Source: Amycolatopsis eburnea (GTDB lineage: Bacteria > Actinomycetota > Actinomycetes > Mycobacteriales > Pseudonocardiaceae). From it: a stretch of DNA of 64,000 nucleotides. Shown piece by piece: positions 1 to 7,919 of this stretch (the stretch's first letter is position 1; each line of letters starts with the position of its first letter). The stretch spans positions 62,001-126,000 of the forward strand of contig NZ_RSEC01000053.1 of assembly GCF_003937945.1 (NCBI RefSeq), read 5' to 3'. The notes beneath the pieces are model-generated. The model saw only the letters and a program-made list of their open reading frames with translations. It did not search any database and was not told where the DNA came from. The translations under genes were made by a program, and so were the position numbers.

Positions 1-1
1 C

Positions 2-718
2 GGGGTGACCGGGTTCGCGGCCGGGGACCGGGTGTTCGGGAGCGCGCTGTCCCGCGCGGCCGCCGACTTCGTGGTGGCCGACGCGGCTGGGGAGGTCGCG
101 GCCAACGAGGCCTACCGCACGCCCGACGGCGTCGACGATCGCACCGCCGCCACCCTCGCGATCGCGGGGCGCACGGCGTCCGCCGCCCTCGCCGCGGTCG
201 GGCCGGGCCCGGACGACACGGTGCTGATCGGCGGGGCGGCCGGTGGGGTCGGGGTGTTCGCCGTGCAGCTGGCGCGGATCGCCGGGGCGCGGGTGATCGG
301 GACCGGGTCGGCGGGGTCGGCCGGTTACCTCCGCGAACTGGGAGCCGAGCCGGTCGTGTACGGCGACGGCCTGGCCGACCGGGTCCGAGCCCTCGGCGGT
401 GTCACCGCTGCCGTCGACCTGCACGGGGTGGAAACCGTGCACGTCGCGAGGGAACTCGGCGTTCCGGACGGTCGCATCTGCACCATCGCCACGCAGGTCG
501 ACGGCGTGACGGCGGCCAACGGGGCCAACGCTCCTTCCGGTGCGCTGCCGGAGATCGCCCGGCTGGTCGCGGCCGGCCGGCTGCGGGTGCCCATCGCGGC
601 GGGGTTCCCGATCGAGCAGATCCGGCGCGCGGTCGAGCTCCAGGCCGGCCGGCACGTGCGGGGCAAGGTCGTCATCGATCTCCAGCTCGACCCGGCCGGC
701 GCGGGCCCGTCGCTATGA
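2..718 (+). CDS. MDR-family NADPH:quinone reductase-like oxidoreductase, C-terminal part
   Basis: This is the carboxy-terminal part of a medium-chain dehydrogenase/reductase; the reading frame is open to the left edge, so the catalytic GroES-like domain lies mostly outside the window. The visible part has the nucleotide-binding Rossmann fold, with a glycine motif GAAGGVG about 76 residues in, a second strand that leads into VIGTGS, and the family's closing GKVVIDL motif. No zinc-ligand cysteines are visible, which suits the quinone-oxidoreductase branch. A 112-bp gap separates it from the next gene. The fold is certain; the substrate cannot be told from sequence. Confidence 0.85.
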   Translation, partial: GVTGFAAGDRVFGSALSRAAADFVVADAAGEVAANEAYRTPDGVDDRTAATLAIAGRTASAALAAVGPGPDDTVLIGGAAGGVGVFAVQLARIAGARVIGTGSAGSAGYLRELGAEPVVYGDGLADRVRALGGVTAAVDLHGVETVHVARELGVPDGRICTIATQVDGVTAANGANAPSGALPEIARLVAAGRLRVPIAAGFPIEQIRRAVELQAGRHVRGKVVIDLQLDPAGAGPSL

Positions 719-768
719 TCTGCGCGTGGCTGCACCCCACCGGGGATTCCTCCCGCGTATCGCCAAAA

Positions 769-784
769 AAGCAACCGCTTAGTA
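769..784. promoter_or_regulatory. Putative operator AAGCAACCGCTTAGTA upstream of the SDR/MaoC pair
   Basis: This 16-mer lies about 47 bp before the SDR start. It differs by one base from the 16-mer at 31614-31629, which precedes the enoyl-CoA hydratase gene. The core is an inverted repeat, AAGC-N4-GCTT. Being shared by two acyl-CoA metabolism genes 31 kb apart suggests a common regulator, probably of the TetR type; this is inference. Confidence 0.45.
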
Positions 785-830
785 GGCTCGCGGGCAACGA
801 GCCCGTTTCTCAACGACGAGGAGGTCCCCC

Positions 831-1592
831 GTGACCGATTCCCCTTCCCGTGTCGCCGTGGTCACCGGTGCCGGCCGCGGCATCGGCGCCGCCGTGGCCG
901 CGCGGCTGGCCGACGACGGTTTCGCCGTCGCGCTGCTGGACCTGGACGAGGCCGGTGTCAAGCAGGGCGCCGAGGCGATCGTCGCGAAGGGTGGCAAGGC
1001 CGTCGGTGTCGCGCTGGACGTCAGTGACGCCGAGCAGGTCGAGGCGGCCGTCAGCCGGGTGGCCGACGAGCTCGGCCCGCCCGTCGTGCTGATCAACAAC
1101 GCCGGGATCACCCGCGACAACCTGATCTTCAAGATGACCGAGCAGGACTGGGATTCCGTGCTCGGCGTGCACCTCAAGGGCTCCTTCCTGATGACCCGCG
1201 CGGTGCAGAAGTACATGACGCAGGAGAAGTACGGCCGGATCGTCAACCTGTCGAGCACGTCGGCGCTGGGCAACCGCGGCCAGGTCAACTACTCCGCGGC
1301 GAAGGCCGGCATGCAGGGCTTCACCAAGACGCTCGCCATCGAGCTGGGCAAGTTCAACGTCACCGCGAACGCGATCGCGCCGGGCTTCATCGCCACCGAC
1401 ATGACCGCGGCGACCGCCGAACGGCTCGGCATGAGCTTCGAGGACTTCAAGGCCGCGGCCGCGTCGCAGATCCCGGTGCAGCGCGTCGGCACGCCGGACG
1501 ACATCGCCAACCTGGCGTCGTTCCTGGTCAGCGAGGGGGCCGGGTTCGTGTCCGGCCAGGTCATCTACGTCGCCGGCGGACCGAAGGACTGA
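831..1592 (+). CDS. Short-chain dehydrogenase/reductase, 3-oxoacyl-ACP/CoA reductase type (FabG-like)
   Basis: The 253-residue protein is a classical SDR that probably reduces 3-oxoacyl thioesters, or oxidises 3-hydroxyacyl thioesters, with NAD(P). The cofactor motif TGAGRGIG is at residues 12-19, NNAG near 89, the catalytic serine in NLSSTS and YSAAK near 154-158; the end GQVIYVAGGPKD is typical of FabG. It starts at GTG 831 behind a strong GAGGAGG site. The MaoC dehydratase gene follows after 5 bp, so the two probably catalyse consecutive steps (reductase then hydratase) of a fatty-acid or polyketide-like cycle. The exact chain substrate is unknown. Confidence 0.9.
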   Translation: MTDSPSRVAVVTGAGRGIGAAVAARLADDGFAVALLDLDEAGVKQGAEAIVAKGGKAVGVALDVSDAEQVEAAVSRVADELGPPVVLINNAGITRDNLIFKMTEQDWDSVLGVHLKGSFLMTRAVQKYMTQEKYGRIVNLSSTSALGNRGQVNYSAAKAGMQGFTKTLAIELGKFNVTANAIAPGFIATDMTAATAERLGMSFEDFKAAAASQIPVQRVGTPDDIANLASFLVSEGAGFVSGQVIYVAGGPKD

Positions 1593-1597
1593 GCAGC

Positions 1598-2050
1598 GTG
1601 CGCGAATTCGACAACCTCGACGCCTTCGCCGCCGCGGTCGGCGAGCACCTCGGGTACAGCGAGTGGCTGACGGTCACCCAGGAGCGGGTCAACCAGTTCG
1701 CCGACGCCACCGACGACCACCAGTGGATCCACGTCGACGAGCCGATGGCGGCCGCGGGCCCATTCGGCGGCACCATCGCCCACGGCTTCCTGACGCTGTC
1801 GCTGCTCTCGGCGTTCGGCCCGAAGATCTACAAGGTCAACGGCATCAAGATGGGCATCAACTACGGCCTCAACAAGGTCCGCTTCCCGCAGCCGGTGAAG
1901 GTCGGCTCGAAGGTGCGCGCCGGGGCCGAGCTGGTGGAGGTCACCGACATCCCGGGCGGCAAGCAGGCGGTGTCGAAGTGGACGGTCGAGATCGACGGCG
2001 AAGCGAAGCCCGCGTGCGTCGCCGAATGGGTGACGCGGTTCCTCGCCTGA
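1598..2050 (+). CDS. MaoC-family (R)-specific enoyl-CoA hydratase/dehydratase
   Basis: The 150-residue protein is a single hot-dog domain of the MaoC family. The hydratase motif is clear: DATDDHQWIHVD near residues 39-50 carries the Asp and His that activate water, followed by GGTIAHGFLTLSL. Such proteins hydrate trans-2-enoyl-CoA to (R)-3-hydroxyacyl-CoA, which fits its place 5 bp after an SDR reductase. It starts at GTG 1598; the ribosome site would lie in the end of the SDR gene. A large two-part hairpin follows, so the pair forms its own transcription unit. Confidence 0.9.
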   Translation: MREFDNLDAFAAAVGEHLGYSEWLTVTQERVNQFADATDDHQWIHVDEPMAAAGPFGGTIAHGFLTLSLLSAFGPKIYKVNGIKMGINYGLNKVRFPQPVKVGSKVRAGAELVEVTDIPGGKQAVSKWTVEIDGEAKPACVAEWVTRFLA

Positions 2051-2057
2051 CCCGCCG

Positions 2058-2110
2058 CTTTCACGTGAAAGCTACGCTTTGCGCCACAAAGCGGCGCTTT
2101 CACGTGAAAG
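2058..2110. terminator. Compound hairpin built from two CTTTCACGTGAAAG palindromes
   Basis: Two identical 14-bp palindromes (2058-2071 and 2097-2110) are also the ends of a larger inverted repeat: 24-nt arms 2058-2081 and 2087-2110 pair with two mismatches around a 5-nt loop. It sits between MaoC and the next operon. The architecture fits an intrinsic terminator without a U-tract, or a repeated intergenic element; an operator role for the palindromes cannot be excluded. Confidence 0.6.
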
Positions 2111-2137
2111 TGACGCTTCCCGCTGGTCTCTGTACGT

Positions 2138-2157
2138 CATACCGACTAGTCGGTATG
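2138..2157. promoter_or_regulatory. TetR-type operator, perfect 20-bp palindrome
   Basis: CATACCGACTAGTCGGTATG is a perfect 20-bp palindrome 25 bp before the phosphotransferase start codon. The core ACCGAC-N2-GTCGGT recurs at 19151-19170 and in degenerate form at 36108-36127, each time directly before an acyl-CoA metabolism operon. Length and symmetry fit a TetR dimer site; the TetR encoded at 15848-16471 is the best candidate ligand. Confidence 0.75.
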
Positions 2158-2182
2158 CTCCCTTCGACGAAGAGGAGACTGC

Positions 2183-3208
2183 ATGAACCCGACCGATCCG
2201 CCGGGCCTCGACCTGGGCCGCCTGCGCGCCCACCTGGACGAGCACCGGCCCGGCCTGGTCACCGGGGAGCTGACCGCGGACGTCGTGGAGGGCGGCCGGT
2301 CGAACCTCACCTACGTGGTCGGCGACGGCCGGTCGCGCTGGGTGGTGCGCCGCCCGCCGCTCGGGCACGTGCTGCCCACCGCGCACGACATGACCCGCGA
2401 GTTCCGGGTCATCTCCGGCCTGCGCGACACCGCCGTGCCGGTGCCCGAAGCGATCCTGCTCTGCGAGGACGCGGACGTCATCGGGGCGCAGTTCTACGTC
2501 ATGAGCTTCGTCGAGGGCACGCCCTACCGGACCGCGGACGAGCTGGCGCGGCTCGGCGAAGACCGCACCCGGGTGATCGCCGACGCGCTGGTCGACACGC
2601 TCGTCGACCTGCACGCCGTCGACCCGGCCGCGGCCGGGCTCGGCGACTTCGGCCGCCCGGAAGGCTTCCTCGAGCGGCAGCTGCGGCGGTGGAAGAAGCA
2701 GCTCGACGCCTCGCGCAGCCGCGACCTCGAGGGCATCGAGGAACTGCACGACCGGCTCGCCGCGGCGGTGCCGGTGTCCGGGAAGCCGTCGATCATCCAC
2801 GGCGACTACCGCCTGGACAACGTCCTGGTCGACAAGCATGACAGGATCTCCGCGGTGCTCGACTGGGAGATGTCGACGCTGGGCGACCCGCTGACCGACC
2901 TCGCGCTGCTGGTGGCCTACGCCGAGCGCGACAAGGTGTCGCTGCAGTTCGTCTCCAACGCCAGCTCCGCGCCCGGCTACCCGTCGACCGACGAGGTCGT
3001 TCAGCGCTACGCCGAACGTTCGGGGCGGGACGTCTCGCAGCTGAACTGGTACGTCAGCTTCGCGTTCTTCAAGCTGGCCGTGATCCTGGAAGGCATCCAC
3101 TACCGCTACACGCAGGGCAAGACGGTCGGCGCGGGCTTCGAAGGCGTCGGGGCCGGTGTCCCGCTGCTCATCTCGCACGGCAACGAGATTCTCAAAGAGG
3201 AGAAGTAA
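2183..3208 (+). CDS. Phosphotransferase-family protein (APH/ACAD10-like) of an acyl-CoA operon
   Basis: The 341-residue protein has the aminoglycoside phosphotransferase/choline-kinase fold: the catalytic loop IIHGDYRLDN near residues 200-209 and the metal-binding AVLDWEMSTLGDPL shortly after are intact. In actinobacteria and in human ACAD10/11 this domain is tied to acyl-CoA dehydrogenases acting on hydroxylated or unusual fatty acids, so phosphorylation of a hydroxyacyl substrate is the likely role rather than antibiotic resistance (inference). It starts at ATG 2183 behind GAAGAGGAG. The acyl-CoA dehydrogenase gene begins on the next base after its stop. A TetR-type operator lies just upstream. 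Confidence 0.85.
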   Translation: MNPTDPPGLDLGRLRAHLDEHRPGLVTGELTADVVEGGRSNLTYVVGDGRSRWVVRRPPLGHVLPTAHDMTREFRVISGLRDTAVPVPEAILLCEDADVIGAQFYVMSFVEGTPYRTADELARLGEDRTRVIADALVDTLVDLHAVDPAAAGLGDFGRPEGFLERQLRRWKKQLDASRSRDLEGIEELHDRLAAAVPVSGKPSIIHGDYRLDNVLVDKHDRISAVLDWEMSTLGDPLTDLALLVAYAERDKVSLQFVSNASSAPGYPSTDEVVQRYAERSGRDVSQLNWYVSFAFFKLAVILEGIHYRYTQGKTVGAGFEGVGAGVPLLISHGNEILKEEK

Positions 3209-4432
3209 ATGGACTTCGCGTTCGACGAGAAGACCGAGGAGCTGCGCGGGAAGCTCCTCGAGTTCATGGACTCGCACATCTACCCCGCCGAGCCGGTGTT
3301 CGAGCGGCAGCTCGCCGAACGCGACGACCCGTGGGCCATCCCGCCGGTCGTCGAGGAGCTGAAGGCCGAGGCCCGCAAGCGCGGCCTGTGGAACTTCTTC
3401 CTCCCCGGCGACCACGGCGCGGGCCTGACGAACCTCCAGTACGCGCCGCTGGCGGAGATCACCGGCCGCAGCATCCGGCTCGCCCCGACCGCGCTCAACT
3501 GCGCGGCGCCGGACACCGGGAACATGGAAGTGCTGGCCATGTTCGGCAACGACGACCAGAAGAAGCAGTGGCTGGAACCGTTGCTGAACGGCGAAATCCG
3601 CTCCGCGTTCGCGATGACCGAGCCGGACGTCGCCTCCTCCGACGCCCGCAACATCGAGACCGCGATCCGGCGCGACGGCGACGAATACGTCATCAACGGC
3701 CGCAAGTGGTACATCTCCGGCGCGATGAACCCCGCGTGCCAGATCTTCATCGTGATGGGCAAGACCGACCCGGACGCCGCGCCGCACAAGCAGCAGAGCA
3801 TGATCCTGGTCCCCCGCGACACCCCGGGCCTGACGGTCAAGCGCGGCATGCACGTCTTCGGCTACGACGACAGCGACCACGGCGGCCACGCCGAGGTGCT
3901 GTTCGAAGACGTCCGCGTGCCGGTCGAGAACCTCATCGCCGGTGAGGGCGACGGGTTCGCCATCGCCCAGGCCCGGCTCGGGCCGGGCCGGATCCACCAC
4001 TGCATGCGCGCCATCGGCATGGCCGAGCGGGCGCTGGAACTGATGTGCCGGCGCGCCATCTCGCGCGAGGCGTTCGGCAAGCCGATCGCGCAGCAGGGCG
4101 TCGTGCAGGACTGGATCGCCGAGTCGCGCGTGAAGATCGAGCAGCAGCGGCTGCTGGTGCTCAAGACCGCGTGGCTGATGGACACCGTCGGCAACCAGGG
4201 CGCGCACACCGAGATCCAGGCGATCAAGATCTCGACGCCGATCACCGTCGAATGGATCCTCGACAAGGCCGTGCAGGTGCACGGCGCGGGCGGCGTCAGC
4301 CAGGACTTCCCGCTGGCCGCCATGTGGGCCGGGAACCGCACCCTGCGCCTGGCCGACGGGCCGGACGAGGTCCACAAGCGGTCCCTGGCCCGGCGTGAGC
4401 TGAAGAAGTACCTCTCGGAGGGCGCGAAGTGA
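3209..4432 (+). CDS. Acyl-CoA dehydrogenase (ACAD10/11-like)
   Basis: The 407-residue flavoprotein is a full-length acyl-CoA dehydrogenase, which introduces the alpha,beta double bond in acyl-CoA with FAD. Visible features are the substrate/FAD motif FAMTEPDVASSDA near residues 138-150, the WYISGA strand, the helical C-terminal domain with REAFGKPI, and the FAD-binding VQVHGAGGVSQDFPLA. The start abuts the previous stop, and the ribosome site GAGGAG lies inside the phosphotransferase gene, so the two are translationally coupled, a pairing that mirrors the human ACAD10 fusion. The stop overlaps the next start by 4 bp. Confidence 0.92.
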   Translation: MDFAFDEKTEELRGKLLEFMDSHIYPAEPVFERQLAERDDPWAIPPVVEELKAEARKRGLWNFFLPGDHGAGLTNLQYAPLAEITGRSIRLAPTALNCAAPDTGNMEVLAMFGNDDQKKQWLEPLLNGEIRSAFAMTEPDVASSDARNIETAIRRDGDEYVINGRKWYISGAMNPACQIFIVMGKTDPDAAPHKQQSMILVPRDTPGLTVKRGMHVFGYDDSDHGGHAEVLFEDVRVPVENLIAGEGDGFAIAQARLGPGRIHHCMRAIGMAERALELMCRRAISREAFGKPIAQQGVVQDWIAESRVKIEQQRLLVLKTAWLMDTVGNQGAHTEIQAIKISTPITVEWILDKAVQVHGAGGVSQDFPLAAMWAGNRTLRLADGPDEVHKRSLARRELKKYLSEGAK

Positions 4433-5613
4433 CTGTCACCGCCGAAGACCTGACCCGCCAGGCGACCGAGTTCCTCGCCGCGCACGACCCCGCGTCGACC
4501 GACCGCCTGGAGTTCCTGCGGGCCCGGTTCGACGCCGGGCTCGCGTGGATCCACTTCCCCGCCGGCCTGGGCGGGCAGAACGCGCCGCGCGCCCTGCAGT
4601 CCGTTGTGGACGGTGTGTTCGCGGACGCCGGCGCCCCGGACAACAACCCGCGCCGGATCGGCATCGGCCTCGGCATGGCCGCGCCGACCATCCTCGCCTT
4701 CGGCACGCCGGAGCAGCGCGAGCGCTACCTGCGTCCACTGTGGACCGGCGAGGAGGTGTGGTGCCAGCTGTTCTCCGAGCCCGGCGCCGGCTCCGACCTG
4801 GCCGCGCTGGGCACCCGCGCCGTCCGCGACGGCGACGACTGGATCGTCACCGGCCAGAAGGTGTGGACGTCGGGCGCGCACGAGTCGCAGTGGGCGATCC
4901 TGGTGACGCGCACCGACCCGGACGTGCCGAAGCACCAGGGCATGACGTACTTCCTGTGCGACATGACCGCGCCCGGCGTCGAGGTCCGGCCGCTGCGCCA
5001 GATCACCGGTGAGGCCGAGTTCAACGAGGTCTTCCTGACCGAGGTCCGGATCCCGGACAGCCGGCGCCTCGGCGCGGTCGGCGAGGGCTGGAAGGTCGCG
5101 CAGACGACGCTGATGAACGAGCGCGTCGCGATCGGCGGGCACGTCCAGCCGCGCGAGGGCGGGCTGATCGGGATCGTCGCGAAGACGTGGCGCGAGCGGC
5201 CGGAGCTGCGCACGCCGGAGCTGCGCGACCGGCTGGTGCAGCGCTGGGTCGAGGCGGAAACGCTGCGGCTGGCCGGAACCCGGCTCCGCCAGCAGCTGAC
5301 GGCGGGCGCGCCCGGGCCCGAGGGTTCGGCCATGAAGGTCGCGTTCTCCGAGCTGAACCAGGCGCTCACCGGCCTCGAGGTCGAGCTGCTCGGTGAAGAA
5401 GGCCTGACCTACGACGACTGGTCGTTCCGCCGCCCGGCGATCGTGGACTTCACCGGCCGCGAAGCCGGTTACCGCTACCTGCGCGCGAAGGGCAACTCCA
5501 TCGAGGGCGGCACCTCGGAGGTCCTGCGCAACATCATCGCCGAGCGCGTGCTGGGGCTGCCCTCGGAGCCGCGTGTCGACAAGGACGTCGCCTGGAAGGA
5601 CCTCCCCCGATGA
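4429..5613 (+). CDS. Acyl-CoA dehydrogenase, N-terminally complete
   Basis: The 394-residue acyl-CoA dehydrogenase starts at GTG 4429 in a GTGA overlap with the previous gene. The motif QLFSEPGAGSDLAALGTRA marks the central beta domain, WTSGA follows, and GGTSEVLRNIIAERVLGLP is the usual C-terminal FAD/active-site segment. Paired dehydrogenase subunits, as here with the following 364-residue gene, often form heteromers in actinobacterial sterol and terpenoid breakdown (FadE pairs); whether this pair does so is inference. Confidence 0.92.
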   Translation: MTVTAEDLTRQATEFLAAHDPASTDRLEFLRARFDAGLAWIHFPAGLGGQNAPRALQSVVDGVFADAGAPDNNPRRIGIGLGMAAPTILAFGTPEQRERYLRPLWTGEEVWCQLFSEPGAGSDLAALGTRAVRDGDDWIVTGQKVWTSGAHESQWAILVTRTDPDVPKHQGMTYFLCDMTAPGVEVRPLRQITGEAEFNEVFLTEVRIPDSRRLGAVGEGWKVAQTTLMNERVAIGGHVQPREGGLIGIVAKTWRERPELRTPELRDRLVQRWVEAETLRLAGTRLRQQLTAGAPGPEGSAMKVAFSELNQALTGLEVELLGEEGLTYDDWSFRRPAIVDFTGREAGYRYLRAKGNSIEGGTSEVLRNIIAERVLGLPSEPRVDKDVAWKDLPR

Positions 5614-6704
5614 CTGACCTGCTGTATTCGGACGTCGAGGAAGACCTGCGCGCTTCGGTCCGGGACCTGCTGAAGGACAAGGCTTCGGCCGAGGCCCTGC
5701 TCGCGCGCGTCGAGACGGCCGAGGGCTACGACCTCAAGCTGTGGCGCACGCTGGCCGAGGAGGTCGGCGTGGCCGGGCTCGCGGTACCCGAGGAGCTGGG
5801 CGGCCACGGCGCGTCGGCCCGGGAGGTCGCCGTCGTGGCCGAGGAGCTGGGCCGCAGCGTGGCGCCGGTGCCGTTCCTGGGCAGCGTCGTGCTGGCGACG
5901 ACGGCGCTGGTGGCCGTCGGTGCCCGCGACTTCGTCGGCAAGCTGGCGGCGGGGCAGGCGATCGGCGCGCTGGCCGTCCCGCTGACGACGGCGCCGGGCG
6001 CGGGCTTCCCGTCGTCGGTGACCGCGTCGCCCGAAGGCAAGTTGAGCGGGCGGGTGGGGACCGTCGCCGACGCGTCGGTGGCGGACCTGCTGGTCGTCCC
6101 GGCCGCGGGGCCGGACGGACCCGCGCTGTACGTCGTCTCCGCGGCGGACGCGACGGTGTCGGAGCTGATCTCGTTCGACCTGACCCGGCGCGTGGCCGAC
6201 GTGTCGCTTTCGGACGCGCCGGCCGAGCTGGTCGCGTCCGGTCCCGAAGCGGCCGCGGCGCTGGAGCAGGCCCTGCTGTTCGGCGCGGGCATCCTCGCCT
6301 CGGAGCAGACGGGGGTCGCCGAGTGGGCCCTCACCGAAACGGTGGCGTACCTCAAGGGCCGCTACCAGTTCGGCCGCCCGGTCGGCGGGTTCCAGTCGCT
6401 GAAGCACCGGCTGGCGAACCTGTACACGGACCTGGTCCTCGCCCGCGCGGCGGCCCGCAACGCGGCGGACGCACTGGCCACGGCCACCGACGTGCCGATC
6501 TCGGTCGCCGTCGCCCAGGCCCGCAACGCGCCGATCGCGGTGCGCGCCGTCGAGGAGGCGATCCAGCTGCACGGCGGCATCGGGATGACGTGGGAGCACC
6601 CGGCGCACCTGTACCTGAAGCGCGCCAAGGCCGACGAACTCGCGCTGGGCACGCCCGGCAAGCACCGCGCCCGCCTGGCGGACCTGGTGAACCTTCCCGC
6701 CTGA
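5610..6704 (+). CDS. Acyl-CoA dehydrogenase, short divergent partner subunit
   Basis: The 364-residue protein is a divergent acyl-CoA dehydrogenase. The N-terminal helical domain (VPEELGGHGAS near residue 60), a weak central beta domain lacking the usual TEP/GSD motif, and a good C-terminal domain (QLHGGIGMTWEHPAHLYLKRA) are seen. It overlaps the preceding gene by ATGA and closes the four-gene operon, ending just before a 25-bp perfect hairpin. The weak middle domain fits the low-conservation partner of a FadE-type heteromer, so it may depend on the preceding subunit for activity (inference). Confidence 0.88.
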   Translation: MTDLLYSDVEEDLRASVRDLLKDKASAEALLARVETAEGYDLKLWRTLAEEVGVAGLAVPEELGGHGASAREVAVVAEELGRSVAPVPFLGSVVLATTALVAVGARDFVGKLAAGQAIGALAVPLTTAPGAGFPSSVTASPEGKLSGRVGTVADASVADLLVVPAAGPDGPALYVVSAADATVSELISFDLTRRVADVSLSDAPAELVASGPEAAAALEQALLFGAGILASEQTGVAEWALTETVAYLKGRYQFGRPVGGFQSLKHRLANLYTDLVLARAAARNAADALATATDVPISVAVAQARNAPIAVRAVEEAIQLHGGIGMTWEHPAHLYLKRAKADELALGTPGKHRARLADLVNLPA

Positions 6705-6713
6705 CCCCAGAAT

Positions 6714-6766
6714 GCCGTTAAGGCCACCTTACGGGCGTCTGACGCCCGTAAGGTGGCCTTAACGGC
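6714..6766. terminator. Perfect 25-bp stem hairpin at the end of the acyl-CoA dehydrogenase operon
   Basis: Arms 6714-6738 and 6742-6766 are perfectly complementary over 25 bp around a 3-nt loop. It begins 10 bp after the last stop codon of the operon. The arm contains GTTAAGGCCACCTTA, less GC-rich than its surroundings. It probably ends transcription; the length and perfection are greater than a terminator needs. Confidence 0.75.
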
Positions 6767-6812
6767 GTGGTAGAAACGGGCTGACCGATTTCCGCCGTTC
6801 CCCGGGAGCGCG

Positions 6813-7919
6813 ATGACCACCAGCCCGGCCGGCTCGGTGGAATCCCAGCTCCACGCTTCGGTCACCCAGTTCGCCGGCCCGGCCCGCGCCGTCGCGACCG
6901 GGATCATCGGCGTCTTCGGCGTCGTCGCCACCCCCGGCGGCGCGCTCCCGCTGGCGTTCGCGCTGCTCGCGGTGACGTTCGGCGCGGGTGTCGCCGACGT
7001 CCTGGCGGGGCCGCGCACGTCGTTCGCGCTGTCGGTGCTGCGGGCGGGGGCGGTGTGCGCCGCTCAGCCGTGGCTCACGCCGGTGCCCGGCGAGGCGAGC
7101 CAGTGGGCACTCAACGTCCTGACGATCACCGCGATCACGTGGCAGTGGGAGCACCCGCCGCGGCTCACCGCGCCGGCGCTGGTGGCGCTTCTCGTCACCA
7201 TCGCGGGGGTCGGTCCGTGGCTGCCGGTGGTGGCGCGGGTGGTCGTGGAGACGGTGCTCGCGCGCCTGGCGTACGTGCTCCTGGCCCGCGCGGCCGCCCG
7301 GACGGACGCCGCCCGCGCCGAACAGGCGGCGGTCGAGCAGGCGGCGGCCCTCAGCCGCGACCGCCGTCGCCGCGAGCGGGAGTACCTGGCGCTGCTGCAC
7401 GACACGGCATCGGCCACGTTCCTGGCGGTCGCCTCGGGCGCCACGACCGACCCGGCGGCGGTCGCCGGTTACGCGGCCCACGACCTGGCCATCCTCACCG
7501 GCGCCGAAGGCCCGGTCGACCTCGAAGCCGGGCTGCGGATGGTGTCGACGGGGCGGACGCTGCCGGTCGTCGCGGAGTGGGAGCCGGTCCCGCAAGTCCC
7601 GGCTTCGGCAGCACTCGCGCTGGTGCGGGCGGCGGAGGAGGCTTTGCGCAACGCCGAACGCCACTCGGGCGCGGAGTCGGTGACGCTGCGGCTGGCCCCG
7701 GTGCCGGGTGGGGTCTCGGTGACGGTGGCGGACGGGGGCGTCGGCTTCGAGCCGGCGGAGGTGCCGTTGTCCCGCCGAGGCGTGCGGGGCTCGGTGGTGG
7801 AGCGGATGCGCGCGGCGGGCGGTACGGCGGAAGTGGCGTCACGGCCTGGGGCGGGGACGACGGTGACGCTGCGGTGGTCGGCCGAGGAACCGGCGGCGCC
7901 GAGGCGGGCGCATGCCTGA
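6813..7919 (+). CDS. Membrane sensor histidine kinase, NarL/DesK class
   Basis: The 368-residue protein has several N-terminal hydrophobic segments (about residues 20-165), a short coiled region, then a HisKA_3-like box LLHDTASATF near residue 193 whose His is the likely phosphorylation site, and a C-terminal HATPase domain with N-box EEALRNAERH, G1 DGGVGF and G2 RGVRG. It starts at ATG 6813 after GGGAG. It overlaps the next gene by 8 bp and is followed by a second kinase-like protein and a LuxR-type response regulator, so it is the probable active kinase of a three-gene signalling operon. The signal is unknown. Confidence 0.85.
   Translation: MTTSPAGSVESQLHASVTQFAGPARAVATGIIGVFGVVATPGGALPLAFALLAVTFGAGVADVLAGPRTSFALSVLRAGAVCAAQPWLTPVPGEASQWALNVLTITAITWQWEHPPRLTAPALVALLVTIAGVGPWLPVVARVVVETVLARLAYVLLARAAARTDAARAEQAAVEQAAALSRDRRRREREYLALLHDTASATFLAVASGATTDPAAVAGYAAHDLAILTGAEGPVDLEAGLRMVSTGRTLPVVAEWEPVPQVPASAALALVRAAEEALRNAERHSGAESVTLRLAPVPGGVSVTVADGGVGFEPAEVPLSRRGVRGSVVERMRAAGGTAEVASRPGAGTTVTLRWSAEEPAAPRRAHA

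Noticed and set aside
2072..4375. Long minus-strand open frame opposite the acyl-CoA dehydrogenase genes
   Set aside because: It is the antisense shadow of well-supported genes, as expected at very high GC; its translation is low-complexity (Val/Asp/Arg/His-rich) without motifs.
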